Assembly (NCBI RefSeq): GCF_012273895.1
Contig: NC_052130.1
Span: 2,480,001-2,544,000 of the forward strand
DNA from: Zerene cesonia
Lineage: Eukaryota; Arthropoda; Insecta; Lepidoptera; Pieridae
Direction of reading: 5' to 3'
Length of the DNA: 64,000 bases
In this document: positions 34,969-48,224 of the stretch, piece by piece
Numbering within the stretch: the stretch's first letter is position 1
Layout: every line of letters starts with the position of its first letter
Position numbers and translations under genes: made by a program
Notes under the pieces: model-generated
Seen by the model: the letters and a program-made list of their open reading frames with translations, nothing else
The model's database searches: none
What the model was told of the DNA's origin: nothing

Positions 34969-37900
34969 TGAAATCAGCTAGTAACATTTTTACAATTTTC
35001 AAAGTGTGATCGAAAACACTACCCATATTACCGCCACATTCCCATACGCCATTTTAAACATTCTTTCCTCTCTTATTTTCTCCTCTTTTAAAATAGCCTA
35101 ACAACACATTCGCAGCATTCTTTCTTCGTGTGCATTTTTCACGAGAATTAACAAATCAGGTGTCATGTGACGTATCTATGTTTTAAATATAATAGTTAAA
35201 AAGCATTCCTACACTATGATATACACGATATAATCATTTTCCCCCAGAAATTGATTTCATCCAATAGAGAGAGAGAGAGAACAAAGAAACCCAAAAATAA
35301 GTCTTAAATTATGTTAATAATAGATTTTTAAGTGAATTCGATTTTAAATAAATGCAAATATAAAATTCAACTGATAATTACTAATTAAAACCCGTAGTTA
35401 CCCGAGAATATCTATCTGTATACACTAATTGCCTATTAATATATACTTAATCGACAATAAATATGTAATATTATATATTTAATTTAGTTGAAACCGCATG
35501 CGATAAAAGATAGGTTCAAATTGGTAATGCAATTATTTCGTGACGAAACGAATATGAGTCTATCGTTTGACTTGAAAATATAAATTTACAAATGTGTTGG
35601 ATGCTTTAGGAATTTCAATAAATGGTTTTAATAATAAAACACAGATAACGTAATGCCATAATTACCTGCTCGTTTGAATGGTCATTTGATAGAAATTCCG
35701 ATTACAAAGATTCTTTCACAGATGCACGTGATCCTTGATTACTATATGTACCACGGACAAAGTCGGGGTGAACAGCTCGCATTTTAATATTACGTTAATT
35801 ACTAATAAACAAATTATAACTGATTGTATAGATTAATGGCGTGGAGTCTAATATTTGAATTTTTCTTTGAATTCTGGAAAGTCCTCTATGAATAGTCACA
35901 ATAGAAAATGGAGTTTTATCCCAGTCTCTTTGCAGTATTAAAACACTATATACCGTTATACACATTAGCTATATTGCTATATTCCCCTTTCGTCACCATG
36001 TAATTGCTTTATAACAACTACAATGGGATATTTGCAGATTTTTTAAACGTTTTTAATGTGTTTATTGCGCTCACTCGCCTCGATGTTTTTTATCTGTTAA
36101 CAAACATTGTGCATTGTCTGCGCGCAAAAAATTGCAATATGTTTTATTTTAGAAAGTTCTTAGGGCAAACTTTCTGTGTTTCATGGAAGTGCTAAAACAA
36201 TTTTAACAATTGTAAAAAACGTCGCATTTTTTTGGCGCGATTTTTATATTTAAAATACGCTAAAGTTCTGGGTTGCATGTACGTTTTAACTCAATGAATT
36301 TATAATTATAACGATTAACATTTTTAATCAGTATTTCGCAGGGGAGTCTCTTATCTCGAAAATTACAGAATTAATTTCTCTATCAAGAAGTTTCGATAAA
36401 AGAAAGCGACATCGTCATTTTCGCGAACAAACCGTCTGGTTTGTGTGATATACTGTTTAGTACGTATGTCAAATAGTTATCAGACTTTTTTATCTGAACA
36501 GGTTATAACGTGCTAGATTAGAAACGTGGAGTCATTGAACTTCCAAACTTGAGTTAGAATGAATGAATAATAGAAAAATTTAAGTAGGCCATGGAATTTT
36601 AAGTTTTCCGCGGCGCTGTGAGGATTTCTTTGTGTTATCTCGAATTAGACTGATTGTGATATAGGTAATGATTATGATTAAATGTACTTGTAGGTACATA
36701 AGCAACTATATACTTTTTTGTATTTTTAAATATAGGTAACAAAGAAGTAAGTATTTAAAGGATTTGGAGGATGGAGTCGGTATTTTCTAAACCAATTTAG
36801 CCAATACACCCAGATACAACTGCCAGGCTTACACTAATGCTGTTATAAATCAAAGTTTTAAATTTAATCTCATAAAACACCCGCCATTGAAACTGTCAAA
36901 TGTATGGGGACATTGGTAATACAAATTGTATTGTTTTTAAATCTGGAAGCGGGCGTAGATGATGGGATTATGAGGAATTAAGATAAAAATAAAGTAATAG
37001 TTTTCAATTGAGGGATTCCGATATATTTCCTGTAAAATTGCTACCTGTTGAAACATGATATTTCTTAAAATAAAGAATGTGTCATGCCATACTTTTGTAA
37101 AATATCTATGTATGTATTAAAAATTAGATATGTAAATATAATCTATTATTTCGTTCATAAACAAAATTAAAAATAAAACGTGCAAATGCACAACGATCAG
37201 GTTAACAGGTAATAACAATAAAGGTATTGTTGAGGAGATGCTTTGTTGCTAATTTGGGTTTTTGTTTCAGATTGCGCAAATATTACACCCCATATAACCT
37301 TTTTACGCCAATTGTATTTTAATGGCTAGAAAGTACGTAGTTTTTAACTGAAATAATGGTCTTGGAACATCTGAACTTTTGGCCCGATGTAGTTTTAAGT
37401 GTTAACAATTCCTAAAATTCACAATAAATATTGATAACACTGCTGCGTTAAACAGTTTTATTATAGACAAATTTTTTAATTTACATATTTTAACATTACA
37501 GGTTTGTGTTGAATACAAATAATTCGAACCAATTGTACAATCATTAGGTTCACCACGAGCCAAAAAATGGTCGCTTTTATTACCAACAAAGTGTCAGTTT
37601 TTTTGTTTTGTCGACAAAAGTAATTCAGTGAAGGGTTAAAAAATTAGGACATTTTCAAATTGTCGCACAGCGAGAGACATTTAATTTTAATGTTATGCAA
37701 ACATATCCTATAATTATATAATATCGCCGTCCCTTTGCGTGTTTTTTAATTTCGTCAGAACACTTTGGCGGTGTGACCATACCGAGGTTTATTGCGGTAA
37801 CATTTAAAAAAGTTAGTCAGGCAATGGTTTTTTGCAGATGTCCAGAACTAAAAAAATCTTTTGAACAATAATCATTGTTTGTTCTAATGTTTTTGAAACA

Positions 37901-38429
37901 TTTTGTGTTTATGATGCAAATGTTATATTTTTATTACGTAGGTATATAATCGTGAAATATTTGAGATTTTTGTATTTAGTGGAAACGGCATACATTTTGA
38001 AATTCTAATTTATATAATACGGTATGTGTCAAATTTAATGTGATTATAAGACTATATGCATTATAATTATCAATACGAAATTTAAAGCTTAACAATTGAG
38101 GAGGTGGAATTTTATAAAAATCGGTTGTTCGATCTCTTTTATTTCGCACGGTTTTTCTTTAAAAAATCTCTTAGAAAACAAATATTTTTTTATTAATAAA
38201 AGAGACTTTTTAGGCCTCTCTCCTCTCAACACTTCTACCTCAATGTTCACACAAATCAAAGAAAAATATATTATATATTAAAAAAAATATCTATAATGAA
38301 ACTCAGTGTTCTTCGGTCTTCGCACTTACTAACGAGAAATAAATTTGTAGTAGCAAAAAGCGAAGGTTTCTGTTTAAATTGTCTAATTTCTTTTAAATGT
38401 AGATAGAATTATAATTTTATCATTGACTG

Positions 38430-38575
38430 TGAGCTGCGTCCCGGCTTCGCCTGTGGTAGGTATACACCTATGTCACTCAGCGTTTTAGCTTTCTAATGGT
38501 GAAAGAAATGAAATCGAGCTATCTGTTTTTGCGTGAAAACGTTTCAAAATATAAAAATACAAAAGAGGAAACTCT
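38430..38575 (-). mobile_element. short interspersed element, family 4
   Basis: Begins GAGCTGCGTCCCGGCTTCGC, with GTCACTCAGCG, TTTCTAATGGTGAAAGAAAT and TTTTTGCGTGAAAACG. Confidence 0.55.
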
Positions 38576-39196
38576 ATGTAATATCAGTGTAGATAATAGA
38601 TCTAGATATGAATAAAACAATGCTCTGATAACCAACATGCCTACTTATTAACCATACCGAGTAAATTATTTCTAAACTACTTATTTATGTTACAAGTTTA
38701 TTAATCAAACCTTAGGGTCGGTCTCATCGCGCGCTGATGACGTCACTACATAATATATATTACCCTATAGGCTATTCATGTTTGACACCTTTTTACGTAG
38801 TTTTCATTCATCAAATGTAAACCTGGACTTTAGAAACATACCAGTCTCTGATATTTAAACAAATTCGAAGATTTGCCTTGTGAACGCAGTGCATGTATAT
38901 AAGTTTTTGCGAATGCAAAATATGTTATATAACTGTATGAATAAACTGTGTGTTGGGGTAGACTCTACGTTACAGTAAGGTTGTGGATCGGACATAGAGA
39001 AGGTAAACGAAAAAGTTTAGTCTATGAAACTGGCTTATGATTTTATTTTGACAATATTTAATCTGTCTGGGCTTTAAATTAATTTTGAATACAAGACGTG
39101 ATTGTTTGACGTAATTAGTTAAATTAGAATAAAAATTTATTTGCAAATTTAAAAATAAAATAACTCCTTATACAAACATACCATACAAGTGTGTAA

Positions 39197-39343
39197 CTAG
39201 CTGAAACCCGCGTTTTCGTTCGCCTGATACTCGTGTGAAAACTAACCTATGTGCTTATACAAACTATAACCACTATACCGAATTCCGTACCTATCCTATT
39301 AACTATTTCTGTATGAAAGAGTGACAAACACACATCAATAGAT
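39197..39343 (-). mobile_element. Helitron-like short element, diverged
   Basis: Begins CTAGCTGAAACCCGCG and ends in GAAAGAGTGACAAACACACA. The ends resemble family 1, while the middle is different. A lone copy in this window. Confidence 0.45.
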
Positions 39344-41574
39344 AGTTGACTTGAATTGAGATAAAATGAGCTACGGAATCATGACATTAGAACAAAAATT
39401 ACACTTGACTGAAACTTTTTTTAAATTTAATCTTAGTACATAGACATAATTTTAAAAGTCAAATAACTTTTGAGTGAGTAAATCGATTGATGCCGAATAA
39501 ATACCTAATTATACTTCTAGATTTATTTCGCAATGTTTCTTATTCATGCCCGCACTTTGACATATTTCATAAATTAATCTGTTCTGGGCGTGAATGAAAT
39601 AATTAAAAGTAACTCTTTCAATGATAGACCTTGTACCATATTAACTACAAGCTATTAAGGTATAATGTAAAGTTTCAATGAATAATATACATCAACTTCT
39701 TTAAATTATTAAGAAACTTTTAAGAAAACTTATTATATATACGAGGGAGTCAAATAAGTGAGTACTTGCTTCTATAGCATATCATTTAAATTAGCATATG
39801 AGGCAAAATAAATTATTCGTATTAAGCAATAAGGGATAATTGAAAGCGATCTTAACCTTTAATAATTAATGATTATAACGTTTAAACGTATACTAATCTA
39901 AATTTTATTACTTCTTTCACTGGAATAATTCAATCATTCAACATTTGGCGTATCTCTGAAATATTTATAAATTGTAAACTATTGTAATAAGATACAAACA
40001 GGACATAAAGAAAAAGCATTACTGATCTCTCTGGTTTTCATTTCGAATGAAAATTTTTATCATATCGTTACAACGAACATTACCCTTTTGTGTTACTATA
40101 ATATTTCTGACTGTCTCACTGTATTCATAAAGTCCTGGTACTTTCGATAAAAATTATTATAATATTTATAAATAAAAAACATAATAAATAATATACAACA
40201 AACATAAGCTTTAAAAATAAGAAAATATTTTCAATAAAAATTCAATGCATTTTTATTGAAAATAAAGAAATAAATGCGATTTATTTCAGCAAATCTTATG
40301 AAGAACCAAGTCTATAATTACCACATGAGTAAATAGTGTAACAGACAAACAGATTTTACGAAAAAATCATCTTGAAATACATTAGTTTTAAATTTCGGGG
40401 TCTTATTAATAAAACATTGTTTGACGTCCGACTACAATGATTTTATTTATCGGATGTTAAAATCCGCTACGAGCGTCTCGCGTAAAGTAATTAGCATGTT
40501 ATATAAACACAAAAAAATCACATAAATATACAATTAAGATGATGAATTTCAATAACGTACAGTTTTAGATCTGAAGCTGTAAGTGTTACTGTTATTTTAA
40601 TGTCTAGGTAACGCTTTTATGTCTACTGATGCCTGAAAAATAAATTAAACTACTTTCACATTTCCTCTGTAATCCTTGTACCATGCTAAATAGAAAAAAA
40701 AGTATAAATTTAATTAAAAAAAAAGTCGTGAATTGGTTTCATATAATTTAAGCTTTAAAATTTTGAATCAAGGTAAATAAAGCACTATCTATGTGTGACT
40801 TAACTTAAATATCATTCATGTAAAAGTTTTGATACTTTAAAAACACAATAATAAAGTAATAACTGTTCGAAAAATGAGACCGTTATATATAAATCTAACG
40901 AACACATAATTTATATATAAATACTATATATTTTGTATTTCGTTCACCCTGTTTCCAATAAATGAATAAATTGATTAATAGCTCCGTTTATTCCCACAAA
41001 ATGTTATAACAAAATTTAAAGACGCCCTTTGGACTAAAACGCGTTATACAATACTTACGCGGTCAAACATTTCAACATCAACTAATCAATATTTATAATA
41101 CAGTAAAAATCTAGCACGTAATAAAAGTATGGCATGATAATATATTTAAGTGCCAACATAATTTGGCCACTGTACAGTTCCAACCCTTTCATAGACACAA
41201 TGATTTTACGAGGCCCGCACTTCTGAGAGTTAACGTTAGTTACACCTAATTATACATTCTCCGAGACAATTTATTGGTCTGTCCACAGAAGAAATTGTAA
41301 AGAAATAACACCAAATTGTCTTTGTTTAATTGTGTTAGCTACTGGATTTGTGAAACAATACACTATTGTGATTTAAAATAGTGCAAATTTAAGTAGCTTA
41401 ACGTTTGTGTGTGGGAATTCACAAGTTCATCCGATAAGTTCTTTATTACACTAAATTATCGTCGCTTAATTTTTGGAATATTCACCTGGACACTGTTGAG
41501 AGAATGCATCGAAAAAATATGACAAAAATCTTACCAAAATTACTACACACATTACATCAACAAATTATGAATTA

Positions 41575-41767
41575 CTAGCAACACCCTGCGGTTTTACCCG
41601 CGTATATCCGTATCACGTAGGAATATCGGGATAAAAAGTTGCCTATAAGTTATTACAGTTGTCCAGCTGTCTATGTACCAAATTTCATTGCAATCGGTTC
41701 AGTAGCTTTTGCGTGAAAGAGCAACACACACATCTTACAAACTTTCGCATTTATAATATTAGTAGGA
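41575..41767 (-). mobile_element. Helitron-like non-autonomous element, family 1
   Basis: Reverse copy from CTAGCAACACCCTGCGG to TTAGTAGGAT. It has small deletions in the CA-rich segment compared with the other copies. Confidence 0.72.
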
Positions 41768-41846
41768 TAATCAGCGCTTTAATAATTATTGTTACGCCTA
41801 AAATAAGGAAGGAGATTTATGGATTATGATGGTTTTTATTACAAAA

Positions 41847-42006
41847 CTAGCTGTACGCTCTGGTTTCACCCGTGGTACATATATAGCCTAGTCACTCAGT
41901 GTAATTGCAGCTTTCTAATGGTGAAAGAATTTTTGAAATCGGTCCAGCCGTTCACGCGTGATGGCGTGACCAAGGGAAAAAGGGAATCCTTTTAATGTTT
42001 ATAGAT
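41847..42006 (-). mobile_element. short interspersed element, family 4
   Basis: Begins CTAGCTGTACGCTCTGGTTT, with CCCGTGGTACATATATAGCC, GGTCCAGCCGTTCACGCGTG and ACCAAGGGAAAAAGGGA. It lies 79 bases after a family 1 Helitron-like copy. Confidence 0.58.
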
Positions 42007-42993
42007 ATTTGCTATTATAAAGGCAATTATTATTTGCTATTATTTGTACAAAAATTATATAATCTTGCTCTATATTATAATCTATTTTGTTACAGTTGTG
42101 TTATAACAAAATAATATTTAAAACTTCGGAAAACAACTCTAGAAAACTCTTTCACCTATAGAATATAGTATATTTTTCTATATTTACAGATATATTTTGC
42201 TTAAAATTGAGACACTAAAAGGGTAGGTTTGTATATACAAGCGAAACCTATTTTAATAAATCTAATGAGTCATCATCATCAAAAAATGTCAAAGGGTTTA
42301 CAAAACAGTGTCACAAACAATGCTATAACGGAATGCATTTGTAAATATGAAAAAACAGGCGTCAGAGAAAAACCAATCGTTTCTACAAATGAATATGATT
42401 CAAATTTATGTAAAATTGTCTCCGCAAACAAAGGTAGAAAAAAAATCGCCTAAGAACAGTTTTACAAACATTACCGTTTTGTCTCTGCGGGGACCTTCTA
42501 CCGCTATGGGACTTGAATAACTAAAGATTTTTACCATAAAACAACAATAGTATTGAGATTTTATTGCATGAATTTTGACAGTGGCCGTTTCTTAAAATTA
42601 TCCTTTACTTAAAGTAGCTGATCGTAAATCATACATAACGGTCGTAGGGAACTAAACAAAACTATTAGAATATTACATTCTGTCTGAGTATTGTAAATTT
42701 TTGATGTCACATGACAAATTCTTTATTTGTAACCGCCTTGGGTTACAGAAGCTAATGTTTATTTTACTTAAATTGTAAAGGCTTGAAATAAATTTGAAAA
42801 TTAGAGTTTACCTGTAATACTTTTATAAGTAAAAACTTTTTAACAACTAATTGATAGACAACTTCTACTCGAGAATGCAGTTGTTAAATTTGGAGGATAA
42901 AATAACAATGCGTTGTAGAGGGGTCGTAGTAGATCGCAAATTTGTGACACAGATAATTAATGTAAATTCCGTGTATAACAATTATATATCTGA

Positions 42994-43138
42994 CTAGTTT
43001 TTGCCCACGGCTTCGTACGCGTTAATTCGGAGTAGTTTAATAGTTGTTATTATACATATAAACCTTCCTCTTGAATCACTCTATTTATTACAAAAAAACC
43101 ATCAAAATCCGTTGGGTAGTTTAAGCATACATAGTGAT
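42994..43138 (-). mobile_element. Helitron-like family 2 copy, shortened at one end
   Basis: From CTAGTTTTTGCCCACGGC to a reduced ATAGTGAT end; it lacks the ACATAGGGAC segment. It lies about 40 bases from a different Helitron-like element at 43181. Confidence 0.65.
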
Positions 43139-43180
43139 AAATGAAATATATTCATATAGTGCAATTATAATACATATTCT

Positions 43181-43359
43181 TCTTATATATAAAATTCTCG
43201 TGTCACAATGTTAGTCTCTATACTCCTCCGAAACGGCTTGACCGATTCCTCTGAAATTTGGTAAGCATATTGGGTAGGTCTGAGAATCGGCTAACATCTA
43301 TTTTTCATACCACTAAACGATAAGAGTAAGGCAGAACAGCGTTTGCCGGGTGCAGCTAG
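43181..43359 (+). mobile_element. Helitron-like non-autonomous element, family 3 (about 180 bp)
   Basis: Starts TCTTATATATAAAATTCTCG, contains GTGTCACAATG, and ends GCCGGGTGCAGCTAG. Related reverse copies are at 5871 and 14611. Confidence 0.65.
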
Positions 43360-45822
43360 TAATATATAATATTCATTACTGCATAAAAATTATTCAAAGA
43401 TGCTCTTTTCATTATATGAACATCCATCATATTAATTTTATGTGCGAGTAAAAAACTGATTTTATTTTCAAATAAAGCAGTAAGTGTATATTATTTCTAT
43501 AAAAATAAAGGATAGATTTGATTTTCATTGATATAAAATTTAAATCAAACCGTTTTCTTGTTAATCCGTGTATAAAGGGTTGGCAATAAACTTGTGTATA
43601 TAGTAATTATTTTTAACAAAAAACTAAAACGTCTTCCACATTTATAAACAAAAACATATTTAAATTGGACCACACGGGAGGCATCAGCTATCAAATTCAA
43701 ATGAATCATCAATTCGGTTTACGCAGGAAAAATTATAATGAAACAAACACCAAAAAAATACATTCCAATTGAGAATCTTCTTTTTGAAATACGTTTAAAA
43801 TATTAAGTTTTGAGTAGGTATTCTTATTATTCACGTTTTTAACTGAGAGACTCTTCATTAAAGGCTACTAAAAATAATGAATCCATTTCAAGCAGGAGAA
43901 ACTACATGGAGAAAGACAAGAATGATGATTGAAAATTACAAAACGTGTTTCCTTAGAGAAAATCTCTGATAATGCCCTTTTTTGACAAAAGCAATTTTGA
44001 TTTCGATTAATATCCCATTCACACCGCTGCAGCGCCATCTGTTGGTAAAGAGACTAATATTGCAATATTCTAAAATGATCTTCACAACATAATGTTTTAA
44101 ATTAAGGACACCCCAAGATATGGTTTGTTTAATTGTGTTAGGACTGGAATATTTGATATTTGCATCTGGCTGGACATTTTTGATGATATAAACTAAACAC
44201 TGTAGTTTTGAGGTAGTTCATATAATGTATATGCTGTGAAGAATTATTTATAAAAAAAAATAATATCATTCAAATCAATTGAAATGCTTGTATTCTGAAT
44301 ATTATCCAATTAACGAAAAAAAATTATTAAAGTAAACAAATAAATGACTTACCAAATACGGATAAGGGATTATTTAAAAAATATTAGTTAACATATTAAT
44401 GTCAATTTATATTTTTAATTAAAATTCAACCAATAAGTATGTGATTTGTGAAAAGTAACTAACATAAGTGCCAATGCAGATATCGGATTCATTCAAATTC
44501 ATTTGAAAATTGTAAATAAATTCAGCTCATTGCATAAAATAATCATAAAAATAGAAATGCAAAAAATTTTCATAAGATAATATTCAAATTAAAGCGTTTC
44601 ACATCATAATTTTGGATACGGTGAAATCTTTTATTCTAATTCTATAATGTCTTATAAATTTAAAGTACTAAAATATAGTAACAGCGCTTTAATTTCAGGT
44701 AACAAAAAACATTGACTCAAAGAACGAGTAACAAACAGGTCAATGATAGTAAATGTATTAGAATCTACTAGAACGTATAAGATAATTTGGATCTAATTAG
44801 ATTTCCCATAGAGATTATCATATAAGACATCACTTTTCAATATTAAGGAACGAAATAAAATGATGGATAGTTCTTGCTATTATATACGCAGTATTATGGC
44901 TTTATGGCTACAAATAAAATAACTAATAGAAAAAAAAAGATTCTGCGCTACAAAAAATACATTATTTATTATATCACAGATACATTAACAGCAATAAATT
45001 CTAATCATGATATTTAAATAGTTATGCATTGGCAATACTAAAACATCGGCCGATTGTTATATGTTTATGAATGAAGCTTTTTCGCTATCATGTGTCACGT
45101 CTGGTTATATCAATATTTGCATAATGAATCCATAGTTGTTCATAACTGCTGATATTTTCTACAATACTGTATGTAGATGGAATTGCAATAAAAAAACAAT
45201 TATGACGAAGATGCAACCCTTACCGCAATTTGTTAAGAATACGATTTGTTCATAAAAAAATGTCCATCCCTAATGTATAAGGAATGCCAATCGCTCCAAA
45301 CGTGGTTCAAGGAACGGTCAACAAGGTTTAATAGAAGGAAATTATAAATGTCGCTGACTAAGTAATGTCGGCTTATGTAATCGGTGGAGGTTAGGATTTA
45401 ACAATTTATATTTTGCTCTCGAACTTTCTTCTTGTTCGTAGTTTAGTACATATAGATTTGGGAGACAGCTGGCGATTTGTTAGAATAAATTCTAAACGAA
45501 TTTATTTGAATAATTTCAGGTTTCGTTGATCCCGAAAGAAGAAATGTTTTATCATTGATTCGTGAAATGCTACCATAGACTCCTATGAGTTTTGATCTTA
45601 AAACCAAGTCCGAATTGCATTATATAGCTTTTGAAACGGAGGTAAATGGTAAAACTATGTTATGACGATTCCAAAGTGCTTCTAGAAGAAGTCTAACAGA
45701 ATAAATTAATGTTTAAGTTTTAGTTTCTAACGTATGAAATCTTGCCTACTATTTTCGCCATTTTTATAACATTGGAACAAATGAAATGAGAATATGAAAA
45801 ATATTGGTGAAAAAGATTTTTT

Positions 45823-46147
45823 TTTTTTTATGTCATAGCGGGCAACTGAGCTGGTGGTTCGCCTGATGGTAAGCGATCACCACCGCCCATGAACATTCGC
45901 AAAGGTTGGGCCTCTGCGAATGCGCTGCCCGCTTTTTTGGGATAAGGGAAAAGGAATGGATTAACGACTGGAAAGAAGGAATGGACTGGGACGGGTAAAG
46001 AAAAGGAAACGGGCCTCCGGCTCCCCCAATCACCTCACGAAACACAGTGGCATGCCACTATTTCACGCCGGTTTTCTGTGGGGGTGTGGTACTTCCCCGG
46101 TGCGAGCTGGCCCAATTCGTGCCGAAGCGTGCTCGACTCCCACAATA
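45823..46147 (+). repeat. SINE-like repeat, family S (longest copy)
   Basis: After a T-run it reads ATGTCATAGCGGGCAAC, CTGATGGTAAGCGATCACCA, GGGATAAGGGAAAAGG, and ends GTGCCGAAGCGTGCTCGACT. It is GC-rich against its surroundings. Three other partial copies are at 51207, 57673 and 62428. Short frames crossing it are by-products of its composition. Confidence 0.65.
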
Positions 46148-46635
46148 AAAGTAAACGATTTCCTAAGTTAAAGAAAGTTTGTGTTATATATGATATGATT
46201 ATATATATGTAAGTAAATATACATAGTATACATAAATTATTCCAAGCTGTTTGATATACTTATATTTTATAGAAACATCACTAGCGTAATTGATGAGAGA
46301 GCAGTTACTATGTTAAAGAGGAAGTTACGCTCATAGACTGCGTTTGAGCATGATTTATTAACTCCTATATAAAAACAGTTGCAATAAATGCATAATAGTG
46401 GACGTATATATTATGAAAAGAATGAGTGAAAATACAAAGCTTTTGCCAAAACCTAAATTTAGTATACATGACATACATGAGTGGACGAACCATCTTATCA
46501 AGCCCATTTGTCATCTCGATGGCCATATAACCGTCCCTCTCACTCATCAGCATATATTAGTCCGTGTGAACGAGACAAAATTAAAAAATTCCATCACGTA
46601 ATGTATGAGCTAGCCAAAATGTGGATGCGCTAGTG

Positions 46636-46648
46636 GGGTCACTGACCT
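46636..46648. promoter_or_regulatory. ecdysone-response-like inverted repeat (GGGTCA-c-TGACCT)
   Basis: Two nuclear-receptor half sites in inverted orientation with a one-base spacer match the insect EcR/Usp consensus RGGTCA-N-TGACCY at every fixed position. It lies about 14.4 kb upstream of the mlpt locus 1 start. In flies the orthologous gene is induced by, and mediates responses to, ecdysone, so a link is plausible but unproven. Confidence 0.4.
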
Positions 46649-47192
46649 TAACTGCATGCGGTCTTTCTTTACCCAAGTAAATTATGAGGAAATTGAGACA
46701 ATTATTACTTATTAATATCATGGACGAATTAGCATTATATACAGGATGTCCCACCGATGGTGTACTATGCTATATGATATTTATAGTTTTGCAAACGCTT
46801 ATCACGGAAAAAGTTCAAATATTCATAAATCTATGTTTACATCGCTAGCTTCAATCAATTGACATATTCCGCTCTGTTAATGTGAGCATTGTGTCTATGA
46901 AAACATAATCTAAAACTTGAGTGTGCGTGTGGGTGGCCAAAGTGCACGAGTGGTCAGTTAGGAACACCAATCCATTCGACTTCAATCTATCTTCTAACCA
47001 AATTTCAGCAAAAACGGTTTAGAGGTTCAGGAAGAGACAGAAAGACAGAGTTACTTTCGCATTAATGTCTCATATTCGTAATGAAATCATAACAGTAACT
47101 TCAATAATATTTAGCCCATAACATAAAGAATGAAACATCCACTTGAATCTACAAAAATTGGCGCGAACTGCATATCCTACTATATCCTACTA

Positions 47193-47389
47193 TCCTACTA
47201 ATATCATAAATGCGAAAGTTTGTAAGGATGTGTGCGTGTTTGTTGCTCTTTCACGCAAAAACTACAGAACCGATTGCAATGAAATTTGGTACGTAGACAG
47301 CTGGACAACTGGAATAACATATAGGCAACTTTATCCCGATATTCCTACGAGATACGGACTTACGCGCGTAAAACGCGGGTTGTAGCTAG
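47193..47389 (+). mobile_element. Helitron-like non-autonomous element, family 1
   Basis: Forward copy from TCCTACTAATATCATAAATG to TGTAGCTAG. Immediately upstream the terminal motif ATCCTACT is repeated two more times (47173-47192), as if the element start had been duplicated in tandem. Confidence 0.72.
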
Positions 47390-47855
47390 AAAATAATAAA
47401 GCACAATTAAGACCATCGACATAATTTTTTTACAAAAATCGAAACAAAAATAAATCCAACGCTAACTCGAGAGGCTTCTCATATTATACGGGAATTAAAG
47501 TAAAACTCATTTAACTCCCGTTTGAGCGCATTTGCACAGAGTAATAAGTTTAAGGCATTTCCTAAAGAACCTAAAAATAACAAACGAAGTTAGAGTAAAT
47601 AAATATCCTATTGGTAAATTTTGAACAATTTCATAGCTGAGAAAGTTGAATATCCTCTCGGGCTGAGGCGGTGGCTTGCACTATAAGAGATATTGTTCAC
47701 TGTATAAATGCATTTTGATGCGATACTGTTTGTCCGATTGTTACATCTTATTTCAATTTTATATGACGAATTTTGTTCTAAGTTTGGCATCACTAAATAA
47801 AACAAAGTCACTTTACGCCATGTGTGTGTACGTATGCTTAGATTTTTTAAATTAC

Positions 47856-47974
47856 GCAACAGATTTTGATATGTTTTTTTAATCGATCGAGTGATTCTAG
47901 GAAGGTTTATAAATATAATAACATCCATTAAACTTCTCCGAATTAAACACGAGCAAACCCACGGGCGAAAGTTA
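47856..47974 (+). mobile_element. Helitron-like family 2 copy, truncated
   Basis: Forward-oriented 3' part: CAGATTTTGATATGTTTTTT, then GAGTGATTC, AGGTTTATAAATATAATAAC and ACGGGCGAAAGTTAG. The first third of the element is absent or too diverged to see. Confidence 0.6.
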
Positions 47975-48195
47975 GTCTATCAAGTGACAAAGATATTAGA
48001 GTATAATTTTTTATATTTCATTTGTAGTAGGGAAGTAGTTATTGTTTAGGTCAGTAGAAACAACAGTCTTATCTAATCTCGTATGTAAGTTAGCGTTACT
48101 AAGCGGTATGAATGGACGAGTCTATAGCTAAATTTCAATTATAAATGAGACGATATCAGAACCGAAAACCAAATATGTTGACCTTATGGCGTTTT

Positions 48196-48224
48196 CCACT
48201 GTAATACCCCATGTATTACAGTGG
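48196..48224. other. perfect 12-bp hairpin
   Basis: CCACTGTAATAC, a five-base loop (cccat), then GTATTACAGTGG. It lies in otherwise unique DNA. The stem is too short for an ordinary pre-microRNA. Confidence 0.7.

Larger units (their letters stand above)
32348..45822. other. non-coding interval upstream of mlpt locus 1
   Basis: AT-rich, with short elements at 38430, 39197, 41575, 41847, 42994 and 43181, a 16-bp tandem repeat at 34929 and a diverged family-4-like piece around 35700-35790. A 74-codon plus-strand frame at 42229-42453 is of chance length and unrecognised. Confidence 0.5.

Noticed and set aside
45833..46045. 70-codon minus-strand frame
   Set aside because: It is the reverse of the SINE-like family S repeat; a related frame appears at 51218-51412 for the same reason.
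46365..46601. Overlapping 62- and 67-codon frames on opposite strands
   Set aside because: Both look mildly protein-like, but they contain phrases such as CCGTCCCTCTCACTC that recur in lepidopteran repeats, and opposite-strand overlap suggests composition rather than coding.
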